A DNA stretch of 52,982 nt from Ureaplasma sp. GTDB taxonomy: Bacteria > Bacillota_I > Bacilli_A > Mycoplasmatales > Mycoplasmoidaceae. Every line of letters begins with the position of its first letter. The stretch's first letter is position 1. This document shows, one piece after another, positions 25,593-34,367 of this stretch. The stretch spans positions 1-52,982 of the forward strand of contig JAHHTK010000004.1 in assembly GCA_020024695.1 (NCBI GenBank), read 5' to 3'. Under the pieces are notes generated by a model, which did no database searches, was not told the origin of the DNA, and was given only the letters and a program-made list of their open reading frames with translations. Both the position numbers and the translations under genes were made by a program.

Positions 25593-26288
25593 TTATTGAG
25601 GAATAACAATCTTAACACCTGGTCCCATGGTTGGAGAAACAACGATGTTTTGAATGTAAGTTCCTTTAACGGTTGATGGTTTCTTTGCTTTAACCATAGC
25701 AATAACAGCATTAATGTTTTCAGCAACATCAGCTGCGTTCATGCTAACTTTACCAACGACCATGTGAATGTTACCGTATGAATCGGTACGGTATTCACTA
25801 CGTCCGTTTTTAAATTCACCAATTGCTTTTGCCATTGCAGCATTATCAGCAACAACAGTACCGGTTTTTGGGTTTGGCATTAAACCACGAGGTCCAAGAA
25901 TTTTACCTAATTTAGCTAATTTAGGCATCATTTTTGGAGTAGTAATGATAACGTCAAAGTCGTTAATCATTTTTTCTAATGATGAGATTAAATCTGAACC
26001 ACCAACTAAGTCAGCACCAGCTGCTTTAGCCTCTTGTTCAGTCATATCATCACTTAAAGCAAGAACTCTAACAACTTTACCTGTGTTTTTTGGTAATGCA
26101 AGAGAACCACGTAATTGTTGTTCTACTTTAGTTGTGTCAAGGTTTAATTTGATAGCAACTGCTAATGTACCATCAAATTTAGTAATTGAATTTGATTTTG
26201 CTAATTCAACTGCTTGTTCTACTGGGTAGGCAGTTAATTTATTTACTTTGGAATCAGCAAGTTGCATTTTCTTTCCGATTTTTGCCAT
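25593..26288 (-). CDS. rplA: Ribosomal protein L1
   Basis: The 231-residue protein of the L1 stalk of the large subunit typically also represses its own operon by binding the mRNA leader. It has GRILGPRGLMPNPKTGTV-type sequence (LGPRGLMPNPKTGTVV), NINAVIAMVKAKKPSTVKG and the terminal SPTMGPGVKI. The length is standard. It follows rplK by three bases. A candidate L1 site lies in the leader at 26789-26817. Confidence 0.97.
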   Translation of the reverse strand: MAKIGKKMQLADSKVNKLTAYPVEQAVELAKSNSITKFDGTLAVAIKLNLDTTKVEQQLRGSLALPKNTGKVVRVLALSDDMTEQEAKAAGADLVGGSDLISSLEKMINDFDVIITTPKMMPKLAKLGKILGPRGLMPNPKTGTVVADNAAMAKAIGEFKNGRSEYRTDSYGNIHMVVGKVSMNAADVAENINAVIAMVKAKKPSTVKGTYIQNIVVSPTMGPGVKIVIPQ

Positions 26289-26291
26289 AAA

Positions 26292-26753
26292 TTATGCCTT
26301 CTTTCCATTTTTGTATGGGTCAACGCCTTCAACTTTGATACCCATATTTTTAGCAGTTCCGACAACCATACGTAAGACAGCATCGACATCGTATGCGTTT
26401 GTATCTACTAATTTGTATTTTGCGATTTCTAAAGCATCTTCTTTAGAAATGGTTGCTACTGTACTCTTGATTGAGTCTTTAGAACCTTTTTGAATTTTAG
26501 CTTTTTGTTTTAATAAAACAGCTACTGGAGTTGTTTTAGTTACAAAATCGAATGATTTATCTTTATATGCAGTAATAACTGTTGGCACAACTTGACCCAT
26601 ACGGTCTTTAGTTGCATCATTGAATGATTTTGTAAATTCACCCATGTTAATACCAACTGATGCTAAAGCTGGACCTGGCTTAGCTTGTCCCCCGATAAGG
26701 TTAAGCTTTGCAACACGAGTGACTTCTTTTTTACCTTTTACTGGATTAGCCAC
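26292..26753 (-). CDS. rplK: Ribosomal protein L11
   Basis: The 153-residue protein of the GTPase-associated centre contains KLNLIGGQAKPGPALASVGIN and a C-terminal rRNA-binding domain ending in VVGTAKNMGIKVEG. I place the start at GTG 26753 (giving ANPVKGKKEVTRVAKL), because AAAGAGG lies eight bases upstream and L11 proteins begin just before the VTRVAKL block. The ATG at 26819 would add 22 residues and would cover the regulatory leader. First gene of rplK-rplA. Confidence 0.95.
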   Translation of the reverse strand: MANPVKGKKEVTRVAKLNLIGGQAKPGPALASVGINMGEFTKSFNDATKDRMGQVVPTVITAYKDKSFDFVTKTTPVAVLLKQKAKIQKGSKDSIKSTVATISKEDALEIAKYKLVDTNAYDVDAVLRMVVGTAKNMGIKVEGVDPYKNGKKA

Positions 26754-26788
26754 ATGCAATACCTCTTTGTTGAAATTGGATTCATTAC

Positions 26789-26817
26789 GTGGTTTAATGG
26801 GCTGAACACCCTCCCAC
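26789..26817 (-). promoter_or_regulatory. L1-binding leader of the rplK-rplA mRNA (candidate)
   Basis: On the minus strand the leader reads GTGG-GAGGG-TGTTCAG-CCC-ATTAAA-CCAC. GTGG pairs with CCAC and GGG with CCC around an asymmetric internal loop (GA opposite ATTAAA). This is the general layout of L1 autoregulatory sites upstream of L11-L1 genes in Firmicutes. It starts 36 nt before the rplK start. Confidence 0.65.
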
Positions 26818-26821
26818 ATGC

Positions 26822-27060
26822 TAAATCATGTATATAAAAATAATATACTTTGTAAATTATACTTCAAAAGCCAGAAAAATTAAGACCTCTTACCTAATTT
26901 TTCAAAAACTTATTGCTTTAGCAATGTTAAAATAACTAATTAGTTTTGGACTTAATCTAACCTGTTTTAAGACACTCTTATTTTTGGCAATACCCTGTTT
27001 TTTTATTAGTTTCACTGTGAAAGTGCCCAAACTTTTTTATAATTTTTTTAAAGGATATGT
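26822..27060. promoter_or_regulatory. Divergent promoter region of rplK and the RluD-type gene
   Basis: There are 239 AT-rich bases without a gene. A TATAAT on the minus strand (26856-26861) lies about 38 nt before the L1 leader and is the probable rplK -10. A TATAAT on the plus strand (27038-27043), with AAAGGA at 27050-27055, serves the synthase gene. No clear -35 is visible for either. Confidence 0.5.
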
Positions 27061-28041
27061 ATGGTTTCTTTAACAATTAAAAAGAATGATGCTAACCAAC
27101 GGTTAGATCGGTTCTTATTAAAAATGTTCCCTGATTTATCAAGGGCAACCATTTTTAAAATGATACGAACCAAAAAAATTAAATTAAATAATACGAAAAC
27201 CTCATTTGACGTTCGGTTAAACGAAGGTGATGTTTTAACAGTCGACATCAAAAAAGATAGTGACATCACTACTAAAACTGAAAACTTTGATTTCATGAAA
27301 GCGAGTGACAAAATCAAAATTGCCTACCATGATGACAACATTATTGTGGTTGATAAACCAATTGGTTTAATTGTACATTCTGACAATAAACATGAATATG
27401 ATACTTTGATTAATCGGGTCTTAAAATACCTTTACAAATTTCATTATTATGATCCTTTAGGTGAACAAAGTTTTCGTCCTAGTTTGGCTCACCGTTTAGA
27501 CTTAAATACAGCTGGATTAATTGTGGTTGCCAAGACAGCACCTGCACTACGAGAACTCAACCAATTATTTAAAGAAAATGCAATTGAACGCCGTTATTTA
27601 GCTTTAGTTTATGGTGATATTAAACCGAAAAAAGACGAAGTTAAAGTTTGATTGAAAAAAGACTTTGATAACACTATGTTAGTTACCAATTACCAAACTA
27701 ATGACAATAAAGTGGCCATCACAAAATATGAACAAATTGCTTACATTGACCACCGTTATAGTTTAGTTGATGTTGAACTTCTAACTGGTCGCACCCACCA
27801 AATTCGGGCTACTTTTAACTACCTTGGTTATCCATTAGTGGGTGAACAAAAATATACTAGTAAAAAAGTTGATAAAAATCCTAACTTTACAACCCAATGT
27901 TTAGCTAGTTATTACATTTGCTTTCATGTTGATAAAAATAGTTTATTTGGTTATTTAAATAACCAACCTTTCAAATTAGGTTATAAAGATATTTGATTTT
28001 TAAAGGACGTCAAACAAGATGGTAAGAATCGGAATCGGTAA
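27061..28041 (+). CDS. RluA/RluD-family pseudouridine synthase
   Basis: The 326-residue enzyme isomerises uridine in rRNA. An N-terminal S4 RNA-binding domain (RLDRFLLKMFPDLSRATI) is followed by the catalytic domain with LAHRLDLNTAGLIVVAKT, where the Asp of HRLD is the catalytic residue, and LLTGRTHQIRATFNYLGYPLVGE. Length and S4 domain fit RluD. UGA codons (VKVWLKKD, DIWFLKD) are Trp, and the true stop is TAA at 28039-28041. It overlaps ispF by 23 nt, so the two are co-transcribed. Confidence 0.93.
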
Positions 28042-28486
28042 AGATATTCATAATTTGATTGCTGGTGACCAAATTGTGCTTGGGGGTGTTACTTTTAAAA
28101 GCAATTATCAAATCCAAGCTCATAGTGATGGGGATGTTATTTATCACGCTCTAGCTAATGCGATTTTGGCTGCTATTTGCGAACCTGACATCGGTTGTTT
28201 TTTTAGTGATCAAGACCCAAGTAATCGCAACTTAAATAGTGAACACATTCTTGATTTAGCTTTAGCTAAATTAAGTGCCCACCACTTAAAATTCCATAAC
28301 ATTTGTCTTAGTCTTACTTGCCAACAAATTAAAATTAATTCAATTAAGGATCAGATTTTAGATAATCTGACAAAAAAATTAACACCTTACTTTCAACAAA
28401 AGGTGTTAATTAGTTTACATGCGACTAGTTTTGAAGACAATAGCAATCATCAAATCATGTGTGAAGTTGCTCTAACAGTTAGTTAG
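28019..28486 (+). CDS. ispF: 2-C-methyl-D-erythritol 2,4-cyclodiphosphate synthase (IspF)
   Basis: The 155-residue protein corresponds to the MEP-pathway enzyme that cyclises CDP-ME2P with loss of CMP. It shows metal ligands D9 and H11 (GIGKDIHNL), VLGG, AHSDGDVIYHALANAIL with the third ligand His, DIGCFFSDQDP, and a C-terminal HATSFEDN where KATTTE is usual. AAAGGA lies about 11 bases upstream, inside the preceding gene. Its tail overlaps whiA tail to tail by 8 nt. It implies a non-mevalonate isoprenoid pathway, which most mycoplasmas lack. Confidence 0.88.
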   Translation: MVRIGIGKDIHNLIAGDQIVLGGVTFKSNYQIQAHSDGDVIYHALANAILAAICEPDIGCFFSDQDPSNRNLNSEHILDLALAKLSAHHLKFHNICLSLTCQQIKINSIKDQILDNLTKKLTPYFQQKVLISLHATSFEDNSNHQIMCEVALTVS

Positions 28487-29411
28487 TATTCATTAAGTTA
28501 TAAATTTTTTCTAATTTATTAAAATAGTTTTGGACTGAACTACGAGAAATATTTTTGTCAAACAGACTACTTAATTCTTTAGCAATTTCAGCTAAACTAT
28601 ATTCTTCATTTTCTAACCGAATTAAATAACATTGTTGCTCTATCTTGGAAAATTGATTCCAATATGGAGTATTTTTTATTACCATAATTTGTTTGATTTG
28701 GCGTGATGAAGAAGCCACAGTTTTAGCTAGGTTAGCAATTTCTAATTGGGTAGAACGGGCGACACTTTGGTGGCGACTGTTTTCAATTAGATTCATTTCT
28801 AGTTCCATCATGCTATCATTACAGTTCATAATTTTTAAAACATCGCTGATAGACGCTAACTTCTTTAAATAAACGACAAATTTATTTTTATGGTAAGTGG
28901 TGAGCGAATTAATATTGAACTTAGCTAAAATTTGGATTAAGGCTTCACCAACTTCTTGGTTAGAGCAACGAATTTCAAAGTGGTGTTGATTTTCAGGATT
29001 ATTCATTGAGCCCCCAGCTAAGAAAGCCCCTGTTAAAAAGGCTTGTTCCACTGGTAAATTATTAGACACTTCAATCGGTTGAGTTAAACCAATGGCTTGT
29101 TCAAATAATTCTAAATCTGGACCATAAATTTTTAAATAATAGGTTGGTTTTCCTAATTTAATTTCTTGATCATTTCGGTCAAATTTTAATTTTAAATTTA
29201 ACCCTTGAATACATCTTTCAATGTATTCTAAAACAAATGGATAAATATTAAAAATAACTAATTTTACTTTCCCATTATCATCAATAGGAAAATAGTTATT
29301 TAAAAAATAACCACTTAATAAAGATTTTTTAAGATTTAAAGGTAGTTTCTTGGTAACAATTTCTTTTTTAAGATTGCATGTAAAAGTGCTATTATCTTCA
29401 AGGTTTATCAT
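28479..29411 (-). CDS. whiA: WhiA-family DNA-binding protein
   Basis: The 310-residue protein has the LAGLIDADG-like fold (QAFLTGAFLAGGSMNNP, with no endonuclease catalytic acids in view) and a C-terminal helix-turn-helix (EEYSLAEIAKELSS, ISRSSVQNYFNKL). WhiA is a sporulation/division regulator in Actinobacteria and Firmicutes; in mycoplasmas it has been linked to ribosomal gene regulation. The start overlaps the trxB end by 7 nt. It is the last gene of the pth operon, and its end runs into ispF with no terminator between. Confidence 0.93.
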   Translation of the reverse strand: MINLEDNSTFTCNLKKEIVTKKLPLNLKKSLLSGYFLNNYFPIDDNGKVKLVIFNIYPFVLEYIERCIQGLNLKLKFDRNDQEIKLGKPTYYLKIYGPDLELFEQAIGLTQPIEVSNNLPVEQAFLTGAFLAGGSMNNPENQHHFEIRCSNQEVGEALIQILAKFNINSLTTYHKNKFVVYLKKLASISDVLKIMNCNDSMMELEMNLIENSRHQSVARSTQLEIANLAKTVASSSRQIKQIMVIKNTPYWNQFSKIEQQCYLIRLENEEYSLAEIAKELSSLFDKNISRSSVQNYFNKLEKIYNLMNTN

Positions 29412-30349
29412 TGACGTTTACCTATATAATCAATTGCTCCAAGAGCAGCAGTGGCCCCATCACCAACGGCAGTGGTAATTTGACGGATACCTTTGGCGAC
29501 AATGTCCCCAGCAGCAAAGACGCCTGGTACTTTGGTCATCATTTCATCATTTACAACAATAAATCTTTTTTCTGAATCAAGAATGGATTGGCCATTGACA
29601 CTTGGGGCCATTGGTAAGAAACCAATGAAAGTGAAACTACCATCAACTGGAATTTCATGAGTTTCACCAGTTGCTTGTTCTTTAACAACAACATCAGTCA
29701 AATGGTCACCATCACCTTTAAAAGCAAGCGTGTCTAAACCAAAGTGAACTTCAATGTTGTCCCGACGGTTAAGAGCGTCAACAATTCCTTGTTCAGCTTT
29801 AAAACCAGTTTTGTTTGAAATGACATGGACTTTCGCAGCAATATCACTCATGTAAATTGATTCTTCAACAGCTGAACGACCAGAACCAATAATGGAAACA
29901 ACTTTATCTTTATAAACTGATCCATCACAAATACAACAGTAAGAAATACCTTTATGTTCGTATTCTTGTTCACCTGGTACGTTTAATAAACGGTTAACCA
30001 TTCCAGTAGCAATAATGACTGCTTTGGCACGAATAACTCGGTTCCGACTAGCCATTACATAACGATAATTTTCATCAGCTGGAGCCACAATATCAAAGAC
30101 TTCGCCCCCAATATGTTTTGCTCCTAATTTAATAACTTGTTCGTATCATTTTAAAGATAAATCAGGACCAGAAATGTAGTCAATTCCTGGATAGTTTTCA
30201 ACAAAAGCAGTGGTGGTTACCTTACCACCTGGAGCTCCTTTATCAATAAAACAAACGCTTAAGTTAGCTCTTTTTGCATAAAGTGCAGCGGTCATCCCAG
30301 CAGGACCAGCTCCGACAATCGCAATATCATAATCTAATGTATATTCCAT
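29405..30349 (-). CDS. trxB: Thioredoxin reductase-like flavoprotein
   Basis: The 314-residue flavoenzyme has FAD site AIVGAGPAGMTAALYAKRA, redox-active CxxC in SYCCICDGSVYKD, nucleotide site GSGRSAVEES, and FAAGDIVAKGIRQI at the C-terminus. The segment where NADPH-specific enzymes carry HRRxxxR reads HVISNKTGFKAEQ, with no arginines. Cofactor preference may therefore differ (NADH or another donor). The stop is TAA at 29405; the preceding UGA is a final Trp. It lies between lgt (2-nt gap) and whiA. Confidence 0.9.
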
Positions 30350-30351
30350 AA

Positions 30352-31623
30352 TTATCTATTTGCGAAGTAAATACATTCGCCATCCTTTCTTAGAATTTGA
30401 ATTTTATTTTGAGTATAAAATTGTTTTCAATTTAATGGTTGTTGTTCGTGATCAATAGTGATTCTTTCTTTGACAACATCCATTTTTTGTTTAATTTGTT
30501 TAAGTTTAAATTGTTTGGTGATTTTATCTTCGTAAGTGTCAGTGGTTTTAGCATTAACTTGGTCATATTGAGTTTGAAGTTTTGCTAATTTTGTTTGACA
30601 TTTAGCCACTTCTTTATCAGTTTTAGCTGGATTATTGTGTAATTTCTTTTGTTTTAAGAAATCAAAATATGATTGAATACCACGGTTGACATAAACATGT
30701 CTGAAAAGTGGATAAATTCATTGACAATACACAATTCAAGCAATTCCAAAGACTAATAAGATGCCGTTCATGACATAAGTACCACTGAAGTTGAAGGAAC
30801 TATTTCTTAATGGTTCCATTAAATAACGAATGATACCGTATGCCACAAAATAAGACCCAGCCGCCACCCCTGTTCTAATTTTATAAATATTAGTTAAAAC
30901 AAGATAAATTAATAAGAAAGCACAAATGCCCATAAATGATTCATATAAGAACAATGGTTGGAAGACATAACCAGCACCATAGTTTGGTAAACTACAACCA
31001 CTAATTCCTTGGACTGAAACCATATGATCATAAACCCCTGGCATTAAAGTTTGTAATCATGATAATCCATTTGGTTGGCTCGCCAATCCAACTGGTGACC
31101 CAAAAATTTCACCATTAAAGAAGTTACCTCAACGGCCAATAGCTTGGCCGATTAAAATGGTTGGAATAATAGCGTCAGCATATAAGAAAAAGCTTGGTTG
31201 ACGAACATAAACTTTATCACCAACTTCAACCCGAACATGGTATTTTGGTAACCTTAACACGAGTGGGAAATAAATAATTCCCGTAATCAATCCAAAGACA
31301 ACCCCTCCTTGGATAGCTAGTCCCCCCGACTTAAAGTTAAAGAAATTATCTCAGTTTAAATCCCCGATACAAGCTGATCAAAATCTAGCTCCTAAAATAC
31401 ACATCGGTAAAGCAGGAAAAATGAAATAAAAGGCTGGTTCGTATTTTACTTTATATTTGAATGCAATCACTAAACAAAAGATTAAAATCGCTGTTGCATA
31501 GCCAAGAATTGACATAATTGCATATCAACGAACATCAAGACTACCAACATGAAAAGCAATGCCAAATTCGTCTGACATTGGTCTTAAAGTTGAGATTGGA
31601 TTCACAACAATTTCGTTATTCAT
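30352..31623 (-). CDS. lgt: Prolipoprotein diacylglyceryl transferase (Lgt) with C-terminal extension
   Basis: The 423-residue membrane enzyme transfers diacylglycerol to the lipobox Cys. Seven or so hydrophobic segments are seen, with the family signature GRWGNFFNGEIFG and YGIIRYLMEPLRN containing essential arginines. Where E. coli has the essential His103 (SFHGG), this protein has Gln (LAIQGGVV). The last ~115 residues (KLHNNPAKTDKEVAKCQ to the end) are a charged, coiled-coil-like tail not present in typical ~280-residue Lgt. UGA Trp codons are numerous. AAGGAG lies five bases before ATG 31623, which overlaps the hprK stop by one base. It supports a lipoprotein-rich surface. Confidence 0.93.
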
Positions 31624-32621
31624 TATTGCTCCTTATTATTATTGGTTTGGTTCACATTTTGACTATTATTAGCGTTATTATTAACAATATTGTTCAAATT
31701 GTTTTTAGTTTGACGCATGAAGGCTTTGGCCGAGTTGTAACCACGCATACGTAGTTTGTGGTCAGTAACTGCAGTTTCAATAATTTCAGCCACGTTTCGG
31801 CCTTGAACCACTGGAATTTCATAACATGGGAGTTCCACGTTCATTAATTCATATTTTCGTTGGAATTCACCTAAACGTTCAAAGTTTTTTGGGTTACCAT
31901 CCACTTTTTTCAAGATAACTACGATGGAAATATCAGTGGATTCAACAATTTTTTCGGTTCCAAAAACCCGAGAAAAATTTAAAATTCCAAGCCCACGAAC
32001 TTCAATAAAGTCTTGGGTAATTGGTTCAGATTCACCTAACAAACGAGAACCAGCCCGAATAATTTTAATTGCATCATCTCCAATAAAAATATGGCCCTTC
32101 TTGACTAATTCAATCGTGACTTCTGATTTTCCAACCCCTGAATCGCCGAGAATTAACACCCCGAGTCCAAAAATTGAAACCAAAGAACCATGGACCATGG
32201 TGGAGGGACTTAACCGTTCTGAAATATAGTTAAAAACGGTAAAGTTTAATTCGTACAAACTGGAATTACAACTCAAAATCGGAACCTGATAGCCTTTTGC
32301 TACCTCTAACATAATGTCAGTATAGCTAAAGTTCTTCCCAATCAAAATACATGGGGGATCTAATTTAATCACTGATGAAATTTTGGTTGCAATTTCAGCT
32401 GGACTAAAATTGACTAAGTAGTTATCTTCTTTTGAACCAAAATAACAAACATCTAATAAGGTTGGATAAATAAACACTCCTGTTAATTCAAACCCAGGGC
32501 GAGTTACCCCTGTCGCTGTAATTTGACGACTATTTAATTCACCTTCCCCATAAAGGACATCTAGTCCGAATTTATTTACAATCTCTTTGACATATAAGAT
32601 GTCTTTATTTTTTGTTCTCAT
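31623..32621 (-). CDS. hprK: HPr kinase/phosphorylase
   Basis: The 332-residue bifunctional enzyme phosphorylates or dephosphorylates Ser46 of HPr in PTS control. It has P-loop LGDSGVGKSEVTIEL, the signature EVRGLGILNFSRVFG, and a C-terminal Asn-rich tail (about 25 residues). I chose ATG 32621 (MRTKNKDILYVKE); a TTG at 32636 would add five residues. It is preceded by AAAGAAG. It overlaps tilS by 17 nt and lgt by one. The pth-tilS-hprK-lgt order is that of the M. pneumoniae lineage as I recall it. Confidence 0.95.
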   Translation of the reverse strand: MRTKNKDILYVKEIVNKFGLDVLYGEGELNSRQITATGVTRPGFELTGVFIYPTLLDVCYFGSKEDNYLVNFSPAEIATKISSVIKLDPPCILIGKNFSYTDIMLEVAKGYQVPILSCNSSLYELNFTVFNYISERLSPSTMVHGSLVSIFGLGVLILGDSGVGKSEVTIELVKKGHIFIGDDAIKIIRAGSRLLGESEPITQDFIEVRGLGILNFSRVFGTEKIVESTDISIVVILKKVDGNPKNFERLGEFQRKYELMNVELPCYEIPVVQGRNVAEIIETAVTDHKLRMRGYNSAKAFMRQTKNNLNNIVNNNANNSQNVNQTNNNKEQ

Positions 32622-33525
32622 GCCAACTTCTTTCAATTTTTAAACATCAGGTTTTATTTATTTTAATTTTATATAAATTATAGTTGTCGCCTAACCGATA
32701 ACAAACATTTGGTTGGTTTTTTGCAAAAACAAACTCTTGAATGTTCATGACTTTTTGGTAATGAACCGTTTCAATATAAAACATCCGTAAATACTTATAA
32801 ATTAAATAATAAATTAATTGAGGGTCTTTGGAGTGAATTTCTTGTAAGAAGTTCACACTAAAGTCAGTTTGAATTCACTTTTTAAATAATTGGTCAACTT
32901 TTTTTAATAATGGGTGGTGATTTTTGTTATAGGTATCAATTTCTTTTTTAAATTGATAAAGTTCGTTACTGTTTCAACTGTTGATAAGTTTGCGGACTCG
33001 GTTACGTTCGTAATCACTACTAAAATTAGTGTAATCAATGGCATATTTTAAATTGTGTTCGTCATCAAACCGTTGCAAGGTTTGTTTTTTAAATCTCAGT
33101 AAAGGTCTTTTAATTAAAAGACCTTTGTAAATATTTTGAGACTGAATCCCATAATATAGAGCCTTTGATTTCCGAATTTTGCTCATGTAAGCAGTTTCTA
33201 ATCAATCATTAAAATTGTGAGCGATAAGAATTTGTTTTAAATTTAATTCGTGTGCAATTTGGACAAAGAAATCATAGCGAATGCTTCTGGCTCAAGCTTC
33301 AAAATTGTTTTGCTCTGCTTGTTCAAATTGAATAGGATAAACATCTTTTACAAAGCACTGAATTTTATATTGAGCACACATTTGTTTGACAATTTCAACA
33401 TCATAATCACTATTTTCACGGACGTGATAATTAACACAACAAACTGCAGCAATTTTATGACGATATTTATAAAGTAAAGCGACCGAATCGGGTCCCCCTG
33501 AAATTCCAGCTAAATATTTTCTCAT
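32605..33525 (-). CDS. tilS: tRNA(Ile)-lysidine synthase
   Basis: The 306-residue enzyme makes lysidine at C34 of tRNA-Ile(CAU), needed to read AUA. The PP-loop SGGPDSVALL lies at residues 9-18, with AHNFND (TilS HxxxD type) and RVRKLINS further on (normally NxxRxxLR). The frame passes several UGA Trp codons, the last at KTWCLKIERSW, to TAA at 32605, giving a 17-nt overlap with hprK. The start overlaps the pth stop (TAATG). It lacks a large C-terminal domain, as in other short mycoplasma TilS. Confidence 0.93.
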
Positions 33526-34091
33526 TATTTGTTATAACGGTTCATGACAAAGTCAATGTTATGATCAAGAAAACAAACTGCTGCTTCACAAGCGGTTGTT
33601 AAAGCAACGTCTAATTTGTCTTTATCTTCTGGTTTGAAATTGCCTAAAACCCAGCTCACAACTGTTTGTTGGCCAGTTGGTTTGTTAATTCCAATCCGAA
33701 TCCGAGGAATTTCTTCACTCCCAAACAATTGGATAATATTTTTAATACCGTTTTGGCCTCCAGAAGAACCTTTTGCCCGAATTCGAACCTTACCCACTTC
33801 TGTATCCATATCATCATAAATCACTAAAATGTTTTTTAACTCAACTTTATAGAATTTAGCAATCGCTGTGACAAATTCCCCACTTAAATTCATAAAAGTG
33901 TTTGGTTTGGCCAAAATAATGTTTGATCCTTGGGTGCGATAGAACCCATAAAAACCATTAAAACCCCGTTTGTCCAAAGTCACTTTTAGTTTATTACAAA
34001 TCTTGTCAATCGCCATAAAACCCACGTTGTGGCGATTGTTTTGATATTCAATCCCAGGATTCCCTAATCCTACAATTAATTTTGTTTCCAT
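33525..34091 (-). CDS. pth: Peptidyl-tRNA hydrolase
   Basis: The 188-residue enzyme recycles peptidyl-tRNA. It has IVGLGNPGIEYQNNRHNVGF with the catalytic His, KPNTFMNLSGEFV, VIYDDMDTEVGKVRIRAKGSSGGQNGIK and IRIGINKP. The start is ATG 34091 (METKLIVGLG) with AAGGA about eight bases upstream; a TTG six bases further up is less likely. First gene of the six-gene operon running to whiA, and divergent from dnaN. Confidence 0.96.
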   Translation of the reverse strand: METKLIVGLGNPGIEYQNNRHNVGFMAIDKICNKLKVTLDKRGFNGFYGFYRTQGSNIILAKPNTFMNLSGEFVTAIAKFYKVELKNILVIYDDMDTEVGKVRIRAKGSSGGQNGIKNIIQLFGSEEIPRIRIGINKPTGQQTVVSWVLGNFKPEDKDKLDVALTTACEAAVCFLDHNIDFVMNRYNK

Positions 34092-34367
34092 TTGCAATTC
34101 CTTATCTTTAATGTTTCATTTCTTGACCATGTGAATGAATGTGAATTCAGGTGAATAACTTTTGAATTTTATTATTATATAAATATAATAATACTTAAGT
34201 TATTAACCTCCATGTGAAAGAGTGAAAACTTTATTATTCTAATTATATTAAGTAAATATAAATAAATATAAATTAAATATTAAATAAAACTTAAAAAATA
34301 AATGAAATAATAATATAAAAAATTAAATAAAATCGTTAAAATATAAATTAAAGAATGAGGAAATAAT
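34092..34367. other. AT-rich divergent region pth/dnaN, possible secondary origin or origin remnant
   Basis: There are 276 bases without a gene. They hold imperfect DnaA-box-like sequences (TGTGAATGA 34130-34138, GGTGAATAA 34150-34158, TTATTAACC 34200-34208), followed by about 150 bases of nearly pure A/T. This is also the point where gene direction switches from mostly minus to mostly plus, and it abuts dnaN. dnaA itself is not adjacent. The dnaN ribosome binding site GAGGAAAT ends this region. Confidence 0.4.

Noticed and set aside
32622..32636. TTG start for hprK five codons upstream
   Set aside because: The ATG at 32621 has a purine-rich ribosome binding site and fits the family N-terminus. 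The TTG would lengthen the overlap with tilS.
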